DNA of 34,234 nt from Sulfurovum sp. Its GTDB lineage: Bacteria; Campylobacterota; Campylobacteria; Campylobacterales; Sulfurovaceae. The notes below the pieces were generated by a model. That model worked only from the letters and a program-made list of their open reading frames with translations, was not told where the DNA came from and ran no database searches. Each line of letters begins with the position of its first letter. Positions within the stretch are counted from its first letter, which is position 1. The stretch is taken from positions 1 through 34,234 of the forward strand of contig JALWLD010000106.1 in NCBI GenBank assembly GCA_027081115.1. The letters are read 5' to 3'. Below, piece by piece: positions 1 to 8,905 of the stretch. Both the position numbers and the translations under genes were made by a program.

Positions 1-14
1 GTTGTTGGACGCGT

Positions 15-43
15 ATTATAGCACCAGATACCTTTATTGTCAA
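15..43 (-). promoter_or_regulatory. Strong consensus sigma70 promoter pointing out of the window
   Basis: Read on the minus strand there is a perfect -35 hexamer TTGACA (38-43), a 17-base spacer and a perfect -10 hexamer TATAAT (15-20). The -10 is preceded by TG one base upstream (extended -10), and the DNA upstream of the -35 is A/T rich like an UP element. Most Campylobacterota promoters lack a recognisable -35, so this degree of consensus suggests a very highly expressed transcript, for example a stable RNA or ribosomal operon, starting within the first bases and running off the left edge. The gene itself is not in the window. The hexamers are seen directly; the identity of the product is inference. 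Confidence 0.75.
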
Positions 44-222
44 GGGTTTTTTAGAAAATATTATAAATTCTTTCAAAAAAATTGTTTACTTACATTATAT
101 ATGCAAAATTACCTTAATCTTTACTGTCTACATTATAAAGACTCATGAGTCATATATATGCAGGAATAAATAATATTCGTGTTTGTTTGTTTTATATTAT
201 CTTATTTCAGTACACTGTCATT

Positions 223-1536
223 ATGAAAAAACTATATCTATTCCTTATCACGATAACTCTTTTAACCTCTGCTCCTAAAACCTCCATCATCTTTATGATT
301 GGTGACGGTATGGGTCCGGCATATACAACAGCATATCGCTACTATAAAGATGACAATACCACACATAAAATAACCCCAACTGTCTTTGACACGATACTTA
401 AAGGAATGAACTCTACCTATTCTCATAATTCAGTCATTACAGATTCAGCGGCAGCGGCAACTGCATTAGCAAGTGCTAATAAAACAGACAATGGCATTAT
501 AGGTCTGAAAGATAATCATAAGGAGAAAATACAGACTCTTCTTGAAGTCGCCAAAAAATATGGTTATATGACAGGATTGGCTGCAACCAGTACGATCACC
601 CATGCTACACCTGCTGCTTTTATTGCAAAAGGTGGTCATCCGCGTAACAAAGAAGCTGAGATAGCCAAAGATTTTTTTATAAAAACACCAGACGGGAAAC
701 TGAAGTTCGATCTGATTATGGGAGGTGGAGAAAAATATTTTGCTGAAGCGTTTGCTGATTTTAACCAAACGGCAAATGAATATGGGATTACACTTTATAG
801 GAATGGGTATATGTTAGAAGATATTAAACAATTTCCTTTTATGGCATTTACCTCTTATGACTATCCTCCTTTTGCTATAGATGAAAAAAAAGAGAATAAG
901 TACCGTGTGGCAAAAATGACAGAAAGATCATTGAATCTATTAGAAGGGAAACCTTTCTTTCTTATGGTAGAGGGTTCACAGATAGACTGGTGTGGGCATA
1001 TCAATGATGTTGCCTGTGCTATGGCCGAAATGGATGATTTTGCCCAAGCTGTTACCCATGCAAAAACGTATGTCGACAAACATCCCAATACCTTACTTCT
1101 TGTAACAGCAGACCATTCAACTGGAGGTCTTGCTATAGGGGATATGGTCAGCAAAAATGAGAGTAAAATTGAACAAGCCAAGACCTATACCTGGTATCCT
1201 GAGGTTATAAAAAAGATAAAAGCCTCCTCGTATGTGATTGCAAAGGCACTTAGAGAAAGTAAAGATATTAATATGACTTTTCAAACATATACATCCATTA
1301 CGCTGGAGCAAGATGAATACCTCCAGGTCAAAGAGGCGATCACGAACAAAGAAAAAGTACGTGTAGTTGTTACAGACATTATTAACAGCCGTTCTCATAC
1401 AGGGTGGAGCACTTTAGGGCACACTGCAGTAGATGTACAGACATTTGCTTATGGAGAAGGAAGCCAAAAATTTAAAGGCTTCATGGACAATACTGATATT
1501 GCAAAAAAACTTTTTGAAGTTTTATCTAACAAATAA
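223..1536 (+). CDS. Secreted alkaline phosphatase (PhoA superfamily)
   Basis: Predicted periplasmic metal-dependent phosphomonoesterase that releases phosphate from organic phosphoesters. The chosen ATG at 223 gives a 437-residue protein with a signal peptide (MKKLYLFLITITLLTSA). An in-frame ATG at 145 would add 26 residues that bury the signal, and neither start has a convincing Shine-Dalgarno site. The family metal and catalytic motifs are all present: GDGMG at 27-31 (Asp28), nucleophile Ser75 in TDSAAAATA, an EGSQIDWCGH segment, VTADHSTGG, and a C-terminal GWSTLGHTAVDV carrying the last His ligand. It converges on hemF with a 16-base gap and appears to be a single-gene unit. The exact substrate cannot be read from the sequence. 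Confidence 0.9.
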   Translation: MKKLYLFLITITLLTSAPKTSIIFMIGDGMGPAYTTAYRYYKDDNTTHKITPTVFDTILKGMNSTYSHNSVITDSAAAATALASANKTDNGIIGLKDNHKEKIQTLLEVAKKYGYMTGLAATSTITHATPAAFIAKGGHPRNKEAEIAKDFFIKTPDGKLKFDLIMGGGEKYFAEAFADFNQTANEYGITLYRNGYMLEDIKQFPFMAFTSYDYPPFAIDEKKENKYRVAKMTERSLNLLEGKPFFLMVEGSQIDWCGHINDVACAMAEMDDFAQAVTHAKTYVDKHPNTLLLVTADHSTGGLAIGDMVSKNESKIEQAKTYTWYPEVIKKIKASSYVIAKALRESKDINMTFQTYTSITLEQDEYLQVKEAITNKEKVRVVVTDIINSRSHTGWSTLGHTAVDVQTFAYGEGSQKFKGFMDNTDIAKKLFEVLSNK

Positions 1537-1552
1537 AATGCTTTTATAGTAA

Positions 1553-2587
1553 TTAAGAGTGATTATTTACCGTATCAGGAATAACTGCTCCAGATGCCTG
1601 TAAAGTCAGTGCTTCTGGGTACTTTTTATAATGTGTTCTCACTGCTTTTGCCAAAGATTTTTTGGTATCAACCTCTACGGGTGTAGGCACTTCTGAAGGC
1701 AGGGCATCCAAAAGTACCTGAACCAATGCATCTTGGGGTGTAGTCATGAGACCTTTCCAACTCTCCAACAGGGTTCTATTGACATGAGAAGGTATAGACC
1801 CCATAATACCTACATCATTTTGATCATGAATAAGAAGCCCTGAGGTCGTACCTCTATCAAGTGTCAGTACCTGAAAAAGGTATAGGGTATGATAGTCAAG
1901 TTGTGTAGATTTCTCTTGAGCTGTATAGCTGATATAGTGCTGTAGTGCCTGTACCACAATACCGATATAGACATCAATGACACTCTCTCCCATTTTTTTT
2001 GCAAAAACACTATCTACTCCAAAATCATTCGTAGTAAAATTTTCCAAATAGAAATGGCTCACACCTCTAGTTCTTTCAAGTACGGGGATATAAAAGTAAC
2101 GATCCCCTTGTTCTTTTCCCTCTTCATAATATTCACCTGCCGCTCTATCTAAAGCTATTTCAAAATCTCTTTGAAAGACATCATTTTTTAAAGAAGGGTT
2201 CAAGTCAGCCATGATACGCCAATACCCTTTACCCTCTTTCATCTCTGTCCATGAAATATGCATATGCATAGATGGTACATGGGGATTTTGAGGATGAATT
2301 ATTGTCGAGATAGCAGAAGCTGATCCTAATTTTCTACTTCTGTCATCATCATAATGGACTTGAGAGATATTAACAGAGGCACGGTTAAAAATAGTATTGT
2401 CTCTAGCTTCATAACGTACCCCGCCACCATGCAGCCCTTCATCTCGGAACCATTCTACAGCTTCAAAATCTACAGCTTCTCCAAAAGTATAACTCACATC
2501 ATTTAATTTAGATACAAAATAGGCTTGCAGTTCTTCTACAAGTTGATAAGCTGATTTGGCATGAGATGATCTGGAAAATATACGCAT
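1553..2587 (-). CDS. hemF: Oxygen-dependent coproporphyrinogen III oxidase
   Basis: Heme biosynthesis enzyme that oxidatively decarboxylates coproporphyrinogen III to protoporphyrinogen IX using O2; usually a soluble dimer. The 344-residue protein carries the family signatures in order: GGGVRY around 54-59, the NISQVH strand at 73-78, the conserved HPQNPHVPSMH at 98-108, and LDRGTTSGLL at 243-252 near the C-terminal core. It is somewhat longer than typical HemF (about 300), with an extra C-terminal extension after about residue 285 that I do not recognise. The start at 2587 has GAGGAA just upstream. It lies 195 bases downstream of aclA on the same strand and could be cotranscribed or separate. 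It is divergent from the enterobacterial enzyme, but the motif order is convincing. Confidence 0.85.
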   Translation of the reverse strand: MRIFSRSSHAKSAYQLVEELQAYFVSKLNDVSYTFGEAVDFEAVEWFRDEGLHGGGVRYEARDNTIFNRASVNISQVHYDDDRSRKLGSASAISTIIHPQNPHVPSMHMHISWTEMKEGKGYWRIMADLNPSLKNDVFQRDFEIALDRAAGEYYEEGKEQGDRYFYIPVLERTRGVSHFYLENFTTNDFGVDSVFAKKMGESVIDVYIGIVVQALQHYISYTAQEKSTQLDYHTLYLFQVLTLDRGTTSGLLIHDQNDVGIMGSIPSHVNRTLLESWKGLMTTPQDALVQVLLDALPSEVPTPVEVDTKKSLAKAVRTHYKKYPEALTLQASGAVIPDTVNNHS

Positions 2588-2733
2588 GAGAGTTCCTCAA
2601 TATGATTTTAATGGATTATAGCATTAAGAATTAAATAAGTAGATAGTTAAAAATAAAAATAATTTTTTTGATTTATAGTAGATTTGTTTGAATGGGTTTT
2701 ACGTAGGAAAGAAGCTTCTTTATAGTAAGTGAC

Positions 2734-2756
2734 CGAACGGAAATAAACCCCGTTCG
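2734..2756 (-). terminator. Stem-loop downstream of aclA
   Basis: A perfect 7-bp inverted repeat (CGAACGG at 2734-2740 with CCGTTCG at 2750-2756) encloses a 9-base loop, 27 bases past the aclA stop codon on the minus strand. There is no U-run after it, so it is not a textbook intrinsic terminator. It could be a transcript-stabilising 3' hairpin for the aclBA mRNA or a weak terminator. A T/A-rich stretch without other visible content continues to the hemF start. Confidence 0.45.
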
Positions 2757-2782
2757 ATTGAAGATGCTGTGAAGCGAGAAAA

Positions 2783-4585
2783 TTATATTTTTTCAGCTTT
2801 CTGAACATCATATAGAATATCATCCATTGGGTGTCTGTACATTGGCATAGCCAATCTCTTTTCATCAAGTACGTGACCGATGAATCCGATAGATCTACCA
2901 ACGATGAAGAATGCATTAAGTGTACCAGATTCGATAAACTCATTGATCTCTTCTTCAGAGTAACCAAGTGCTCTCCACATATCTACCATAAGAATACCAA
3001 TAGTACCATCCACGTTAAGGATAAGGTTCTCTTTCTTAGAAGTAGTCAATGCTTCAACTGTTTTTGCATAGTCAAGTAACGGTGTACTTGGGAAGTTTTC
3101 CGCTGCAAAGTTCATAAGACCTGTAACTCTAAGATCAGGGTTCTTCAATGACTTGATTCTGTGTCCGATTCCCGGAATTGGTACACCTTCACCTTTCATA
3201 TACTTCAAGAATGCTTTTGGATCAAGATCGTTATCATTTGCATATTTGAAATACTTAGCAGCACCATCAATTGCACCACCAAATCTTGGTCCAATAGTTA
3301 AAAGACCTGTTACCAATGACTCAACTACTGACTTACCGGCTCTTGCAGTTACTTTTGCATTGTGTGCACCAGATACAGCCGGTCCGTGGTCTGCAACTGT
3401 TTTAATGACTGTCTCAATAAATTCTGTAGCCCACTGTGGATACTGTTTTTTGAACCACAATAGTGAAATGACATCACCAATACCTTTACCGGTATCAGGT
3501 GTTGCTACAGATGAAATTGGGAATCCTGCATATGTCGCTTCTTCTCCCCTATCATCAGAGATCGTACAGATGAACTGCTTCGGTCTTCTTACTTTTGGTA
3601 TGATATTGATCTCAGGCTCAGGAATTGGGTCAAGATTCAATGATTCAAATACTTCTTTGATCTTTGCCGGAAGGTCGTTGAATGTTGCCGGTACATGAAT
3701 ACCTGCTTCAGCCATTGCTTTGTTCTTATATTCAGCTGTTTCCATCTCGCCGTTTGCAGAAGCCCCCGCGTGACCGAACTGAACACCTGAATCATAATAC
3801 TTGGCGATTGTACCGATACACCATGCAATAATCGGTTTAGTGATCTGACCAGATTTTACTGCTTCGATCACTTTGTACTCTTCTGTACCACCCACTTCAC
3901 CAAGAAGGATCATATATTTTACTTCCGGGTTCTTTTCCATTCTAAGAAGGTTGTCAATAAATACGGAACCGACAAATCTGTCTCCACCAATTGCAACACC
4001 TTCAGCAATACCATCTGCATTGATAGAAATAATGTTAGAAAGCTCATTGAAAAGACCACCTGATCTTGTTACAAGACCACAAGAACCTGCTCTGTGTAAC
4101 TTAGAGTTGATGATATTATCGATCGTACCACCAATATTTGCTACTTTAAATGCACCCGGAGTAATCGCACCAACAGTTGCTGGCCCAATAACAGTGACAC
4201 CCAATTCTCTTGCTCTGGCATTCATACCACGTGCAAGTCTTTCAGGGATACCTTCAGCAGTGATCATCATAGAGGAGAATCCACCAATGTCAAGTGCTTC
4301 CATTGTTACATCATATGCTGTTCTGAATGATGCAAAGTTAAGAAGTACATCTGCCTGTGGCTGTGCTGCTTTAGCATCGGCTGTTGTCTTATAAAGTGGG
4401 ATCATAATTTCATCTGCACCCCAGAAGAACTTCTCAAATTTGTTACCAGATGTAGGTGCAACAATAGCAGCTACAGATGGAGTATCTCTCTTGATTGTAT
4501 AGTCATAATCCAACATTCTCTGAATTGCAGTTTTATTGTTATTCCAAAAAATAGCTTGTGTGCTTCTTGTATATAATTGATTCAT
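2783..4585 (-). CDS. aclA: ATP citrate lyase alpha subunit (citrate synthase-domain subunit)
   Basis: Large subunit of the heteromeric ATP citrate lyase, which cleaves citrate with CoA and ATP into acetyl-CoA and oxaloacetate. It is the key enzyme running the TCA cycle in reverse for CO2 fixation. The 600-residue protein has a succinyl-CoA-synthetase-alpha-like N-terminal half with the phosphorylated His272 in QFGHAGAS. A citrate synthase-like C-terminal half starts around residue 330 and contains the conserved GIGHRIKSLKNPD. The start codon overlaps the aclB stop by one base (TAATG) and is preceded by a strong GGGAGG site inside the end of aclB, so the two subunits are probably translationally coupled. 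No key residue is missing. Confidence 0.97.
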   Translation of the reverse strand: MNQLYTRSTQAIFWNNNKTAIQRMLDYDYTIKRDTPSVAAIVAPTSGNKFEKFFWGADEIMIPLYKTTADAKAAQPQADVLLNFASFRTAYDVTMEALDIGGFSSMMITAEGIPERLARGMNARARELGVTVIGPATVGAITPGAFKVANIGGTIDNIINSKLHRAGSCGLVTRSGGLFNELSNIISINADGIAEGVAIGGDRFVGSVFIDNLLRMEKNPEVKYMILLGEVGGTEEYKVIEAVKSGQITKPIIAWCIGTIAKYYDSGVQFGHAGASANGEMETAEYKNKAMAEAGIHVPATFNDLPAKIKEVFESLNLDPIPEPEINIIPKVRRPKQFICTISDDRGEEATYAGFPISSVATPDTGKGIGDVISLLWFKKQYPQWATEFIETVIKTVADHGPAVSGAHNAKVTARAGKSVVESLVTGLLTIGPRFGGAIDGAAKYFKYANDNDLDPKAFLKYMKGEGVPIPGIGHRIKSLKNPDLRVTGLMNFAAENFPSTPLLDYAKTVEALTTSKKENLILNVDGTIGILMVDMWRALGYSEEEINEFIESGTLNAFFIVGRSIGFIGHVLDEKRLAMPMYRHPMDDILYDVQKAEKI

Positions 4586-5928
4586 TATTTACCTCCCTCT
4601 AGTGCCATTCTCACAATATCTGTTACGTGAGTTTCCGGTCCGTATACTTCAATGTAAAGACCCATTCTATCTGCAGCTTCTTTAATATCTTTAAGACCTT
4701 TTTCATAATTTGGTCCACCACGTCTTACATAAATTTTAGTATCTACAGCTTTGAGTTTATCCTGGTACTCTTCGAATGCCTGGATAATACCTGTAAATGT
4801 TTTCGCAACATCTGTAAAGTTGGCAATCGCACCACCAATAATAAGTACTTTTCCTCTACCTGAAGGATCTGCCTCTCTAGTCATAAGATCAAAAAGTGTT
4901 TCTGCATAGAACTTTGTCTCACCAGTTGTTGGTCCACCTGAGTACTCACCATAGTTTGCAAGGTCATCAATACCTGCCATATCGGCAATTGTATCAGCAT
5001 AAACTACTGATGCACCACCACCAGCAACCATTGTCCAGATTCTAGCTTCTGGCTTCAATAGTGTCAATTTAAGGGAAGCACCTGTTTTTGCATCTGCTTC
5101 TTCAACAGCCAATACTTCAGGAGATTTTTCTTCCATCCCAAATGAAGTTGGGTATTCAACATCTCCCCACTCATCTACCATCATGAATCCTGCAGTATCA
5201 TCAAGTTTTGCAACCATGTCTAGAAGTTCAACATTATTCCCCTGCAGTACAAATGGGTTGATCTCAAGGTAGGCAAAGTTAAGTTCTCTGTATGCTTTAA
5301 AGAAACCAATCGCAAAGTCTGCAAATGCTTCTTTATCTTTTTCAGCAACGTCAGCAGGAATATTTGCTTTGATTTTACTGGCAATCTGCTCTTCTGTATC
5401 AGTGATTTTGAAAGCAACTTCTGTTACTTTTTCTTCCCAACCCTCTTCAACTTCCATTCCACCTTCAGCAGACATATAAAGCATATCATCATCACCTACA
5501 CATGTTGCAGAGATATAATACTCTTCTTCTTGTGTATGTGGAGTAAATGGCTCAACTACAAAGTGAGTCAGCATATCTACAGATGGTTCACCTGTTGGTG
5601 TATCACCATCAAATGAGAAATATACTTCTTGTTTAGAACTTGATTTATCATCGATCCAAGAAGCTGCTTTTTCAAGAGAAACATCACCTGGTTTTGCATC
5701 TTTGAAAAGTACCAAACCATTTTTACCTCTTTTACCAAAAAGCATATCCGGTTTTGCTACCAATGGTTTTTCATTTAACCATGCATGTGTTTTTGCCGCT
5801 TCTCTAAGTTCATCACCATTCTTTACTAATACCGTCTGATACGGATAGTTGAAGTTTGGAAAGTACTTATCCCAATGTTTTGCTAGAATTGACTTTGCGT
5901 CATACTCTCTAATCGCCTTTTGAGCCAT
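4585..5928 (-). CDS. aclB: ATP citrate lyase beta subunit (ATP-grasp subunit)
   Basis: Small subunit of ATP citrate lyase. It has a succinyl-CoA-synthetase-beta-like ATP-grasp fold that binds ATP, helps phosphorylate the catalytic His of AclA and contributes to citryl-CoA formation. I place the start at the ATG at 5928 (447 residues, beginning MAQKAIREYDAK), because AAGGAG sits 6-7 bases upstream. An in-frame ATG at 5955 lacks a good site and adds nine non-conserved residues. Recognisable segments include LVAKPDMLFGKRGKNGLV, FAYLEINPFVL and a glycine-rich TMVAGGGASVVYADT. It is first in the aclB-aclA operon, the same order as in Chlorobium. The 130-base upstream leader is A/T rich and contains several TATA-type -10 candidates, none decisive. 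Confidence 0.96.
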   Translation of the reverse strand: MAQKAIREYDAKSILAKHWDKYFPNFNYPYQTVLVKNGDELREAAKTHAWLNEKPLVAKPDMLFGKRGKNGLVLFKDAKPGDVSLEKAASWIDDKSSSKQEVYFSFDGDTPTGEPSVDMLTHFVVEPFTPHTQEEEYYISATCVGDDDMLYMSAEGGMEVEEGWEEKVTEVAFKITDTEEQIASKIKANIPADVAEKDKEAFADFAIGFFKAYRELNFAYLEINPFVLQGNNVELLDMVAKLDDTAGFMMVDEWGDVEYPTSFGMEEKSPEVLAVEEADAKTGASLKLTLLKPEARIWTMVAGGGASVVYADTIADMAGIDDLANYGEYSGGPTTGETKFYAETLFDLMTREADPSGRGKVLIIGGAIANFTDVAKTFTGIIQAFEEYQDKLKAVDTKIYVRRGGPNYEKGLKDIKEAADRMGLYIEVYGPETHVTDIVRMALEGGK

Positions 5929-6058
5929 CGAGTTCTCCTTTAGTTTAGTTCCCATAAGTTTAGCACTAAGTATATTTAACTTTTGTTTATGTAATTTAAA
6001 CTATAAGTATAAAGTAAATATTGTGTATTTTAGAAACAGTTTTTTAGGTATTTGGAGT

Positions 6059-7144
6059 TTACTCACTGCAAGTTGAGATATTGTAGTACTTTAATTGGTA
6101 ACGTTCTCTCTCATCCGTCGTATCATAACAGTGAATATTGTCAGCTTTTAAAGCTTCTGACAAAATATATGGTGCATAGACAGAATTACTATAAAAACGC
6201 TTTGTATCCTTTGTGATATCGAACAGTATCTGATACAGTAAAATAGATACACTGCTTAAAATCAATGTTGAGATAATCACTTTGAAACTCACAATATACT
6301 TTTTCTGAAATTCTGGTAGACGTACCCTTAAACTGTTGTGGTATAAATGCAGCATCAAAGGGACAGCAATCAAAACATAAGGTGCAAAGTCCGTGATACC
6401 GATCTTTTGTCTGATAGAGAGGATCAAAGAGACAAACAGTGCAGTAAAAGCGATATACCAGACCAGTGACTTCTTTTCACGAAGAAAGATACGGTACATT
6501 GTATAGAAAAAATAGAAAAAAACCAGTGGCGAGAATACAGCTGCATAGAGTCCAAAGATCTCTGCAAAGTGACCTGAAGGGCGTCCACCTATCTCTATAC
6601 CTTTTGCCAGATAGACAAATGCAATGAGAAACGCAGCAGCAAAAATTGAAAGTTTCCTGTCTTTATGTAACAAACCATACAGAAGTAAAGCGATAAAAAA
6701 TATAACAGATGCTTCATGTATAAAAAAGAGGATCAACATAATAATTGGCAGTACCGTAAAATGGCTTTTTTCATAAAGTAGTACAAAAAGTAACACAAAA
6801 GGTAACACAATTATTGCAATATTGGCTAAAGTACTTCCTGTCACGATTCCCGGTAAAAGCATAAAGATAAATGTTGCCAAATAGGCATCTTCTCGTTTAT
6901 CAAAAGAACGTCTTGAGAACTCGTAAAAAAAGAGTATAGAGAAGAAACCAAATAAAACAAAAAATATTCTTAACCCAAAGAGATTGCCAAAGAGATCATC
7001 TCCCATATGCATGAATGAAGAAACTATATCCGAAGAGGTATAAAATATTTTGGCTTCATGAGGACTTATGGGCGCAGCAGAGGCAAGGTATAGTACGGCA
7101 AGAGCATATAAAAAAGCTACCCATAAAAAGTACTGTTTTTTCAT
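6059..7144 (-). CDS. Polytopic membrane protein, possibly GT-C type glycosyltransferase
   Basis: A 361-residue integral membrane protein with roughly ten hydrophobic segments. The N-terminal helix is followed by an acidic-containing loop (PISPHEAKIFYTS, about 25-37), then an arginine-bounded helix and FSRRSFDKREDAYLA. This layout resembles ArnT/PMT-family glycosyltransferases, which use polyprenyl-phosphate sugars, but the usual DE pair in the first loop is HE here and similarity is weak. The C-terminal 50 residues are a polar, probably periplasmic tail with two Cys. It follows trpG by 16 bases on the same strand and is likely cotranscribed with mqnE-trpG. The function is not established; other polytopic transporters are possible. 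Confidence 0.55.
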   Translation of the reverse strand: MKKQYFLWVAFLYALAVLYLASAAPISPHEAKIFYTSSDIVSSFMHMGDDLFGNLFGLRIFFVLFGFFSILFFYEFSRRSFDKREDAYLATFIFMLLPGIVTGSTLANIAIIVLPFVLLFVLLYEKSHFTVLPIIMLILFFIHEASVIFFIALLLYGLLHKDRKLSIFAAAFLIAFVYLAKGIEIGGRPSGHFAEIFGLYAAVFSPLVFFYFFYTMYRIFLREKKSLVWYIAFTALFVSLILSIRQKIGITDFAPYVLIAVPLMLHLYHNSLRVRLPEFQKKYIVSFKVIISTLILSSVSILLYQILFDITKDTKRFYSNSVYAPYILSEALKADNIHCYDTTDERERYQLKYYNISTCSE

Positions 7145-7160
7145 CTGCCCACCTTAAGGT

Positions 7161-7730
7161 TTAAAGTTTTAGAAAGTTATCCAACATCTCATGACCATGT
7201 TCAGACATAATGGACTCAGGGTGAAACTGCACACCATAAATAGGTTTGTCTTTTATCTGTAAAGACATGATCTCATCATCATCCTTAGAGTGTGAAGTTG
7301 CTATGATACTCTCTGGAAGATTCTCTTTATTGACCGTTAAAGAGTGGTAGCGTGTGGCTCTGAACTCAGAAGGAAGGTCTTTAAATATAGGTGTCTCTGA
7401 GACTACTTCAACCTGAGATGTTTTTCCATGCATCATATTTTTAGCCCGGATCACTTCTCCACCAAATGCCTGGGCAATACTCTGATGTCCCAGACAAATG
7501 CCGAAGATCGGTGTGCTGTCTGCAAATGTTTTAATGACATCAAGTGTAACACCAGCATCATCAGGTGTTGAAGGACCAGGAGAGAGAATGATCTTTTCAG
7601 GGTTAAGTGCCTTGATCTCATCAATTGTTAATTCATCGTTACGGATGATCTTCAGGTCTGCACCCAATTCTCTACAGTACTGTACAACATTGTATGTAAA
7701 GCTGTCATAATTGTCTATCATTAATACCAT
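7161..7730 (-). CDS. trpG: Glutamine amidotransferase component of anthranilate / aminodeoxychorismate synthase
   Basis: Class I glutamine amidotransferase that hydrolyses glutamine and channels ammonia to a chorismate-using partner (TrpE and/or PabB), feeding tryptophan or folate synthesis. The 189-residue protein has the complete triad: Cys79 in GICLGHQ, and His170 and Glu172 in QFHPES. The N-terminal MIDNYDSFTYNVVQY is diagnostic of the TrpG/PabA group. No trpE or pabB is adjacent, so it may be an amphibolic subunit serving both pathways; trpG versus pabA cannot be decided here. It lies 51 bases downstream of mqnE and 16 bases upstream of the membrane protein gene. Confidence 0.9.
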   Translation of the reverse strand: MVLMIDNYDSFTYNVVQYCRELGADLKIIRNDELTIDEIKALNPEKIILSPGPSTPDDAGVTLDVIKTFADSTPIFGICLGHQSIAQAFGGEVIRAKNMMHGKTSQVEVVSETPIFKDLPSEFRATRYHSLTVNKENLPESIIATSHSKDDDEIMSLQIKDKPIYGVQFHPESIMSEHGHEMLDNFLKL

Positions 7731-7781
7731 ATTATTATCCTAAATCTTTCTACTGTAGAGCTATTTTATCACTATTTGACT

Positions 7782-8843
7782 TTAATACGTCGCCAATTCA
7801 TGATAGAGGCTGTCTCTCTCAACAGGCTGAAACCCTGAATTTTTGATCATAGCTACAAAATCATTTAGATTCATACCATGAGAAGAGGCTGCACCAGCAG
7901 CGGACTGGATGGATTCTTTTTCTATAGTACCATCTAAATCATCTGCTCCGAACTCTTGTGCGATGAGTGCAAGATTGATGGAAGCCGTAACCCAGTACGC
8001 TTTAATATGTGGAATATTATCAAGAATGATTCTTGAGATGGCATACGTTTTAAGAATTTCTTGTCCAGAAGGGAATTCTTTGACTTTCAAAAAGTTATTA
8101 TCTCGTTGATATACCAAAGGGATGAAGGCATTAAAGCCACCTGTTTTATCTTGAAGATCACGCAGACGTATCATGTGATCAATACGATGTGCACGTGTTT
8201 CCACATGACCAAACAGCATTGTAGCATTGGATTCTTTACCTTTGTTATGCCATTTTTCATGGATATCCAGCCACTGTTCTGAAGTGACTTTCCCCTTACA
8301 TAGATATTCTCTTACACCTTCATCAAATATCTCCGCCCCACCACCAGGCATTGAATCTACACCATTTTCTATCATCATATCTATGATCTCATCATAACTA
8401 TGACCATACTCTCTTGTGAGGAAATCTATCTCTGCTGCAGTCATAGCTTTTACATGTACCTCTGGGTATTTTTCCTTGATCTTTCTAAACGCTCCCATAT
8501 ACCACTCTACCCCATCATTCGGGTTGTGAGCAGAGACAATATGCATCTCTTTGGCACCATTTTTAACCGAGTTGTCTACAATTTTCAAGATTTCATCATG
8601 ACTCATGGTGTATTGGTTTGGATTTTTTCTGCTTGCCGAGTAGGCACAGAACTTACAGATATCTGCACAAACATTGGTTGGATTGATATGACGGTTGATA
8701 TTAAAATAAGATTTTTTACCATACTTCTCCTGGCGGATCTCATCTGCAAGTTCCCCTAAAGTATAAAGATCTAAATCGTAAAGTGCTTCACCATCTTCTT
8801 GTGTAAGGCGCTCTTTGTTACGTACCTTTTGTATTAAATCCAT
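7782..8843 (-). CDS. mqnE: Aminofutalosine synthase (radical SAM)
   Basis: Radical SAM enzyme of the futalosine menaquinone pathway. It joins 3-[(1-carboxyvinyl)oxy]benzoate to the adenosyl radical of SAM to give 6-amino-6-deoxyfutalosine. The 353-residue protein carries the CX3CX2C cluster motif at Cys59, Cys63 and Cys66 (CADICKFC). It also has GGGAEIFDEGVR and the MqnE-type stretch SNATMLFGHVETRAHRIDH, followed by TGGFNAFIPLVYQ. These separate it from the paralogous cyclase MqnC fairly well. Menaquinone is the respiratory quinone of Campylobacterota. It is first in the minus-strand group with trpG and the membrane protein, and divergent from glnD. Confidence 0.9.
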   Translation of the reverse strand: MDLIQKVRNKERLTQEDGEALYDLDLYTLGELADEIRQEKYGKKSYFNINRHINPTNVCADICKFCAYSASRKNPNQYTMSHDEILKIVDNSVKNGAKEMHIVSAHNPNDGVEWYMGAFRKIKEKYPEVHVKAMTAAEIDFLTREYGHSYDEIIDMMIENGVDSMPGGGAEIFDEGVREYLCKGKVTSEQWLDIHEKWHNKGKESNATMLFGHVETRAHRIDHMIRLRDLQDKTGGFNAFIPLVYQRDNNFLKVKEFPSGQEILKTYAISRIILDNIPHIKAYWVTASINLALIAQEFGADDLDGTIEKESIQSAAGAASSHGMNLNDFVAMIKNSGFQPVERDSLYHELATY

Positions 8844-8874
8844 CTCTAAACATCCACCATTAGTTATTTTCGGT

Positions 8875-8880
8875 ATTATA
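8875..8880 (-). promoter_or_regulatory. Candidate -10 box for the mqnE operon
   Basis: A perfect TATAAT reads on the minus strand 32 bases upstream of the mqnE start, in the 62-base divergent region shared with glnD. No clear -35 hexamer is visible, which is usual for Campylobacterota sigma70 promoters. The predicted transcript would have a short leader of about 25 bases. Confidence 0.5.
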
Positions 8881-8905
8881 TCACTAATAGATTAGGAGTT
8901 ACTAA

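Noticed and set aside
215..221. CTGTCAT, identical to half of an E. coli Pho box, just upstream of the phosphatase ATG at 223
   Set aside because: There is no second half-site at the right spacing, the position between promoter and start codon is wrong for activation, and Campylobacterota phosphate regulators use other sites.
2647..2967. 106-codon minus-strand ORF spanning the hemF-aclA gap
   Set aside because: Most of it overlaps aclA in another frame, it has no ribosome binding site, and the protein is low complexity without a recognisable domain.
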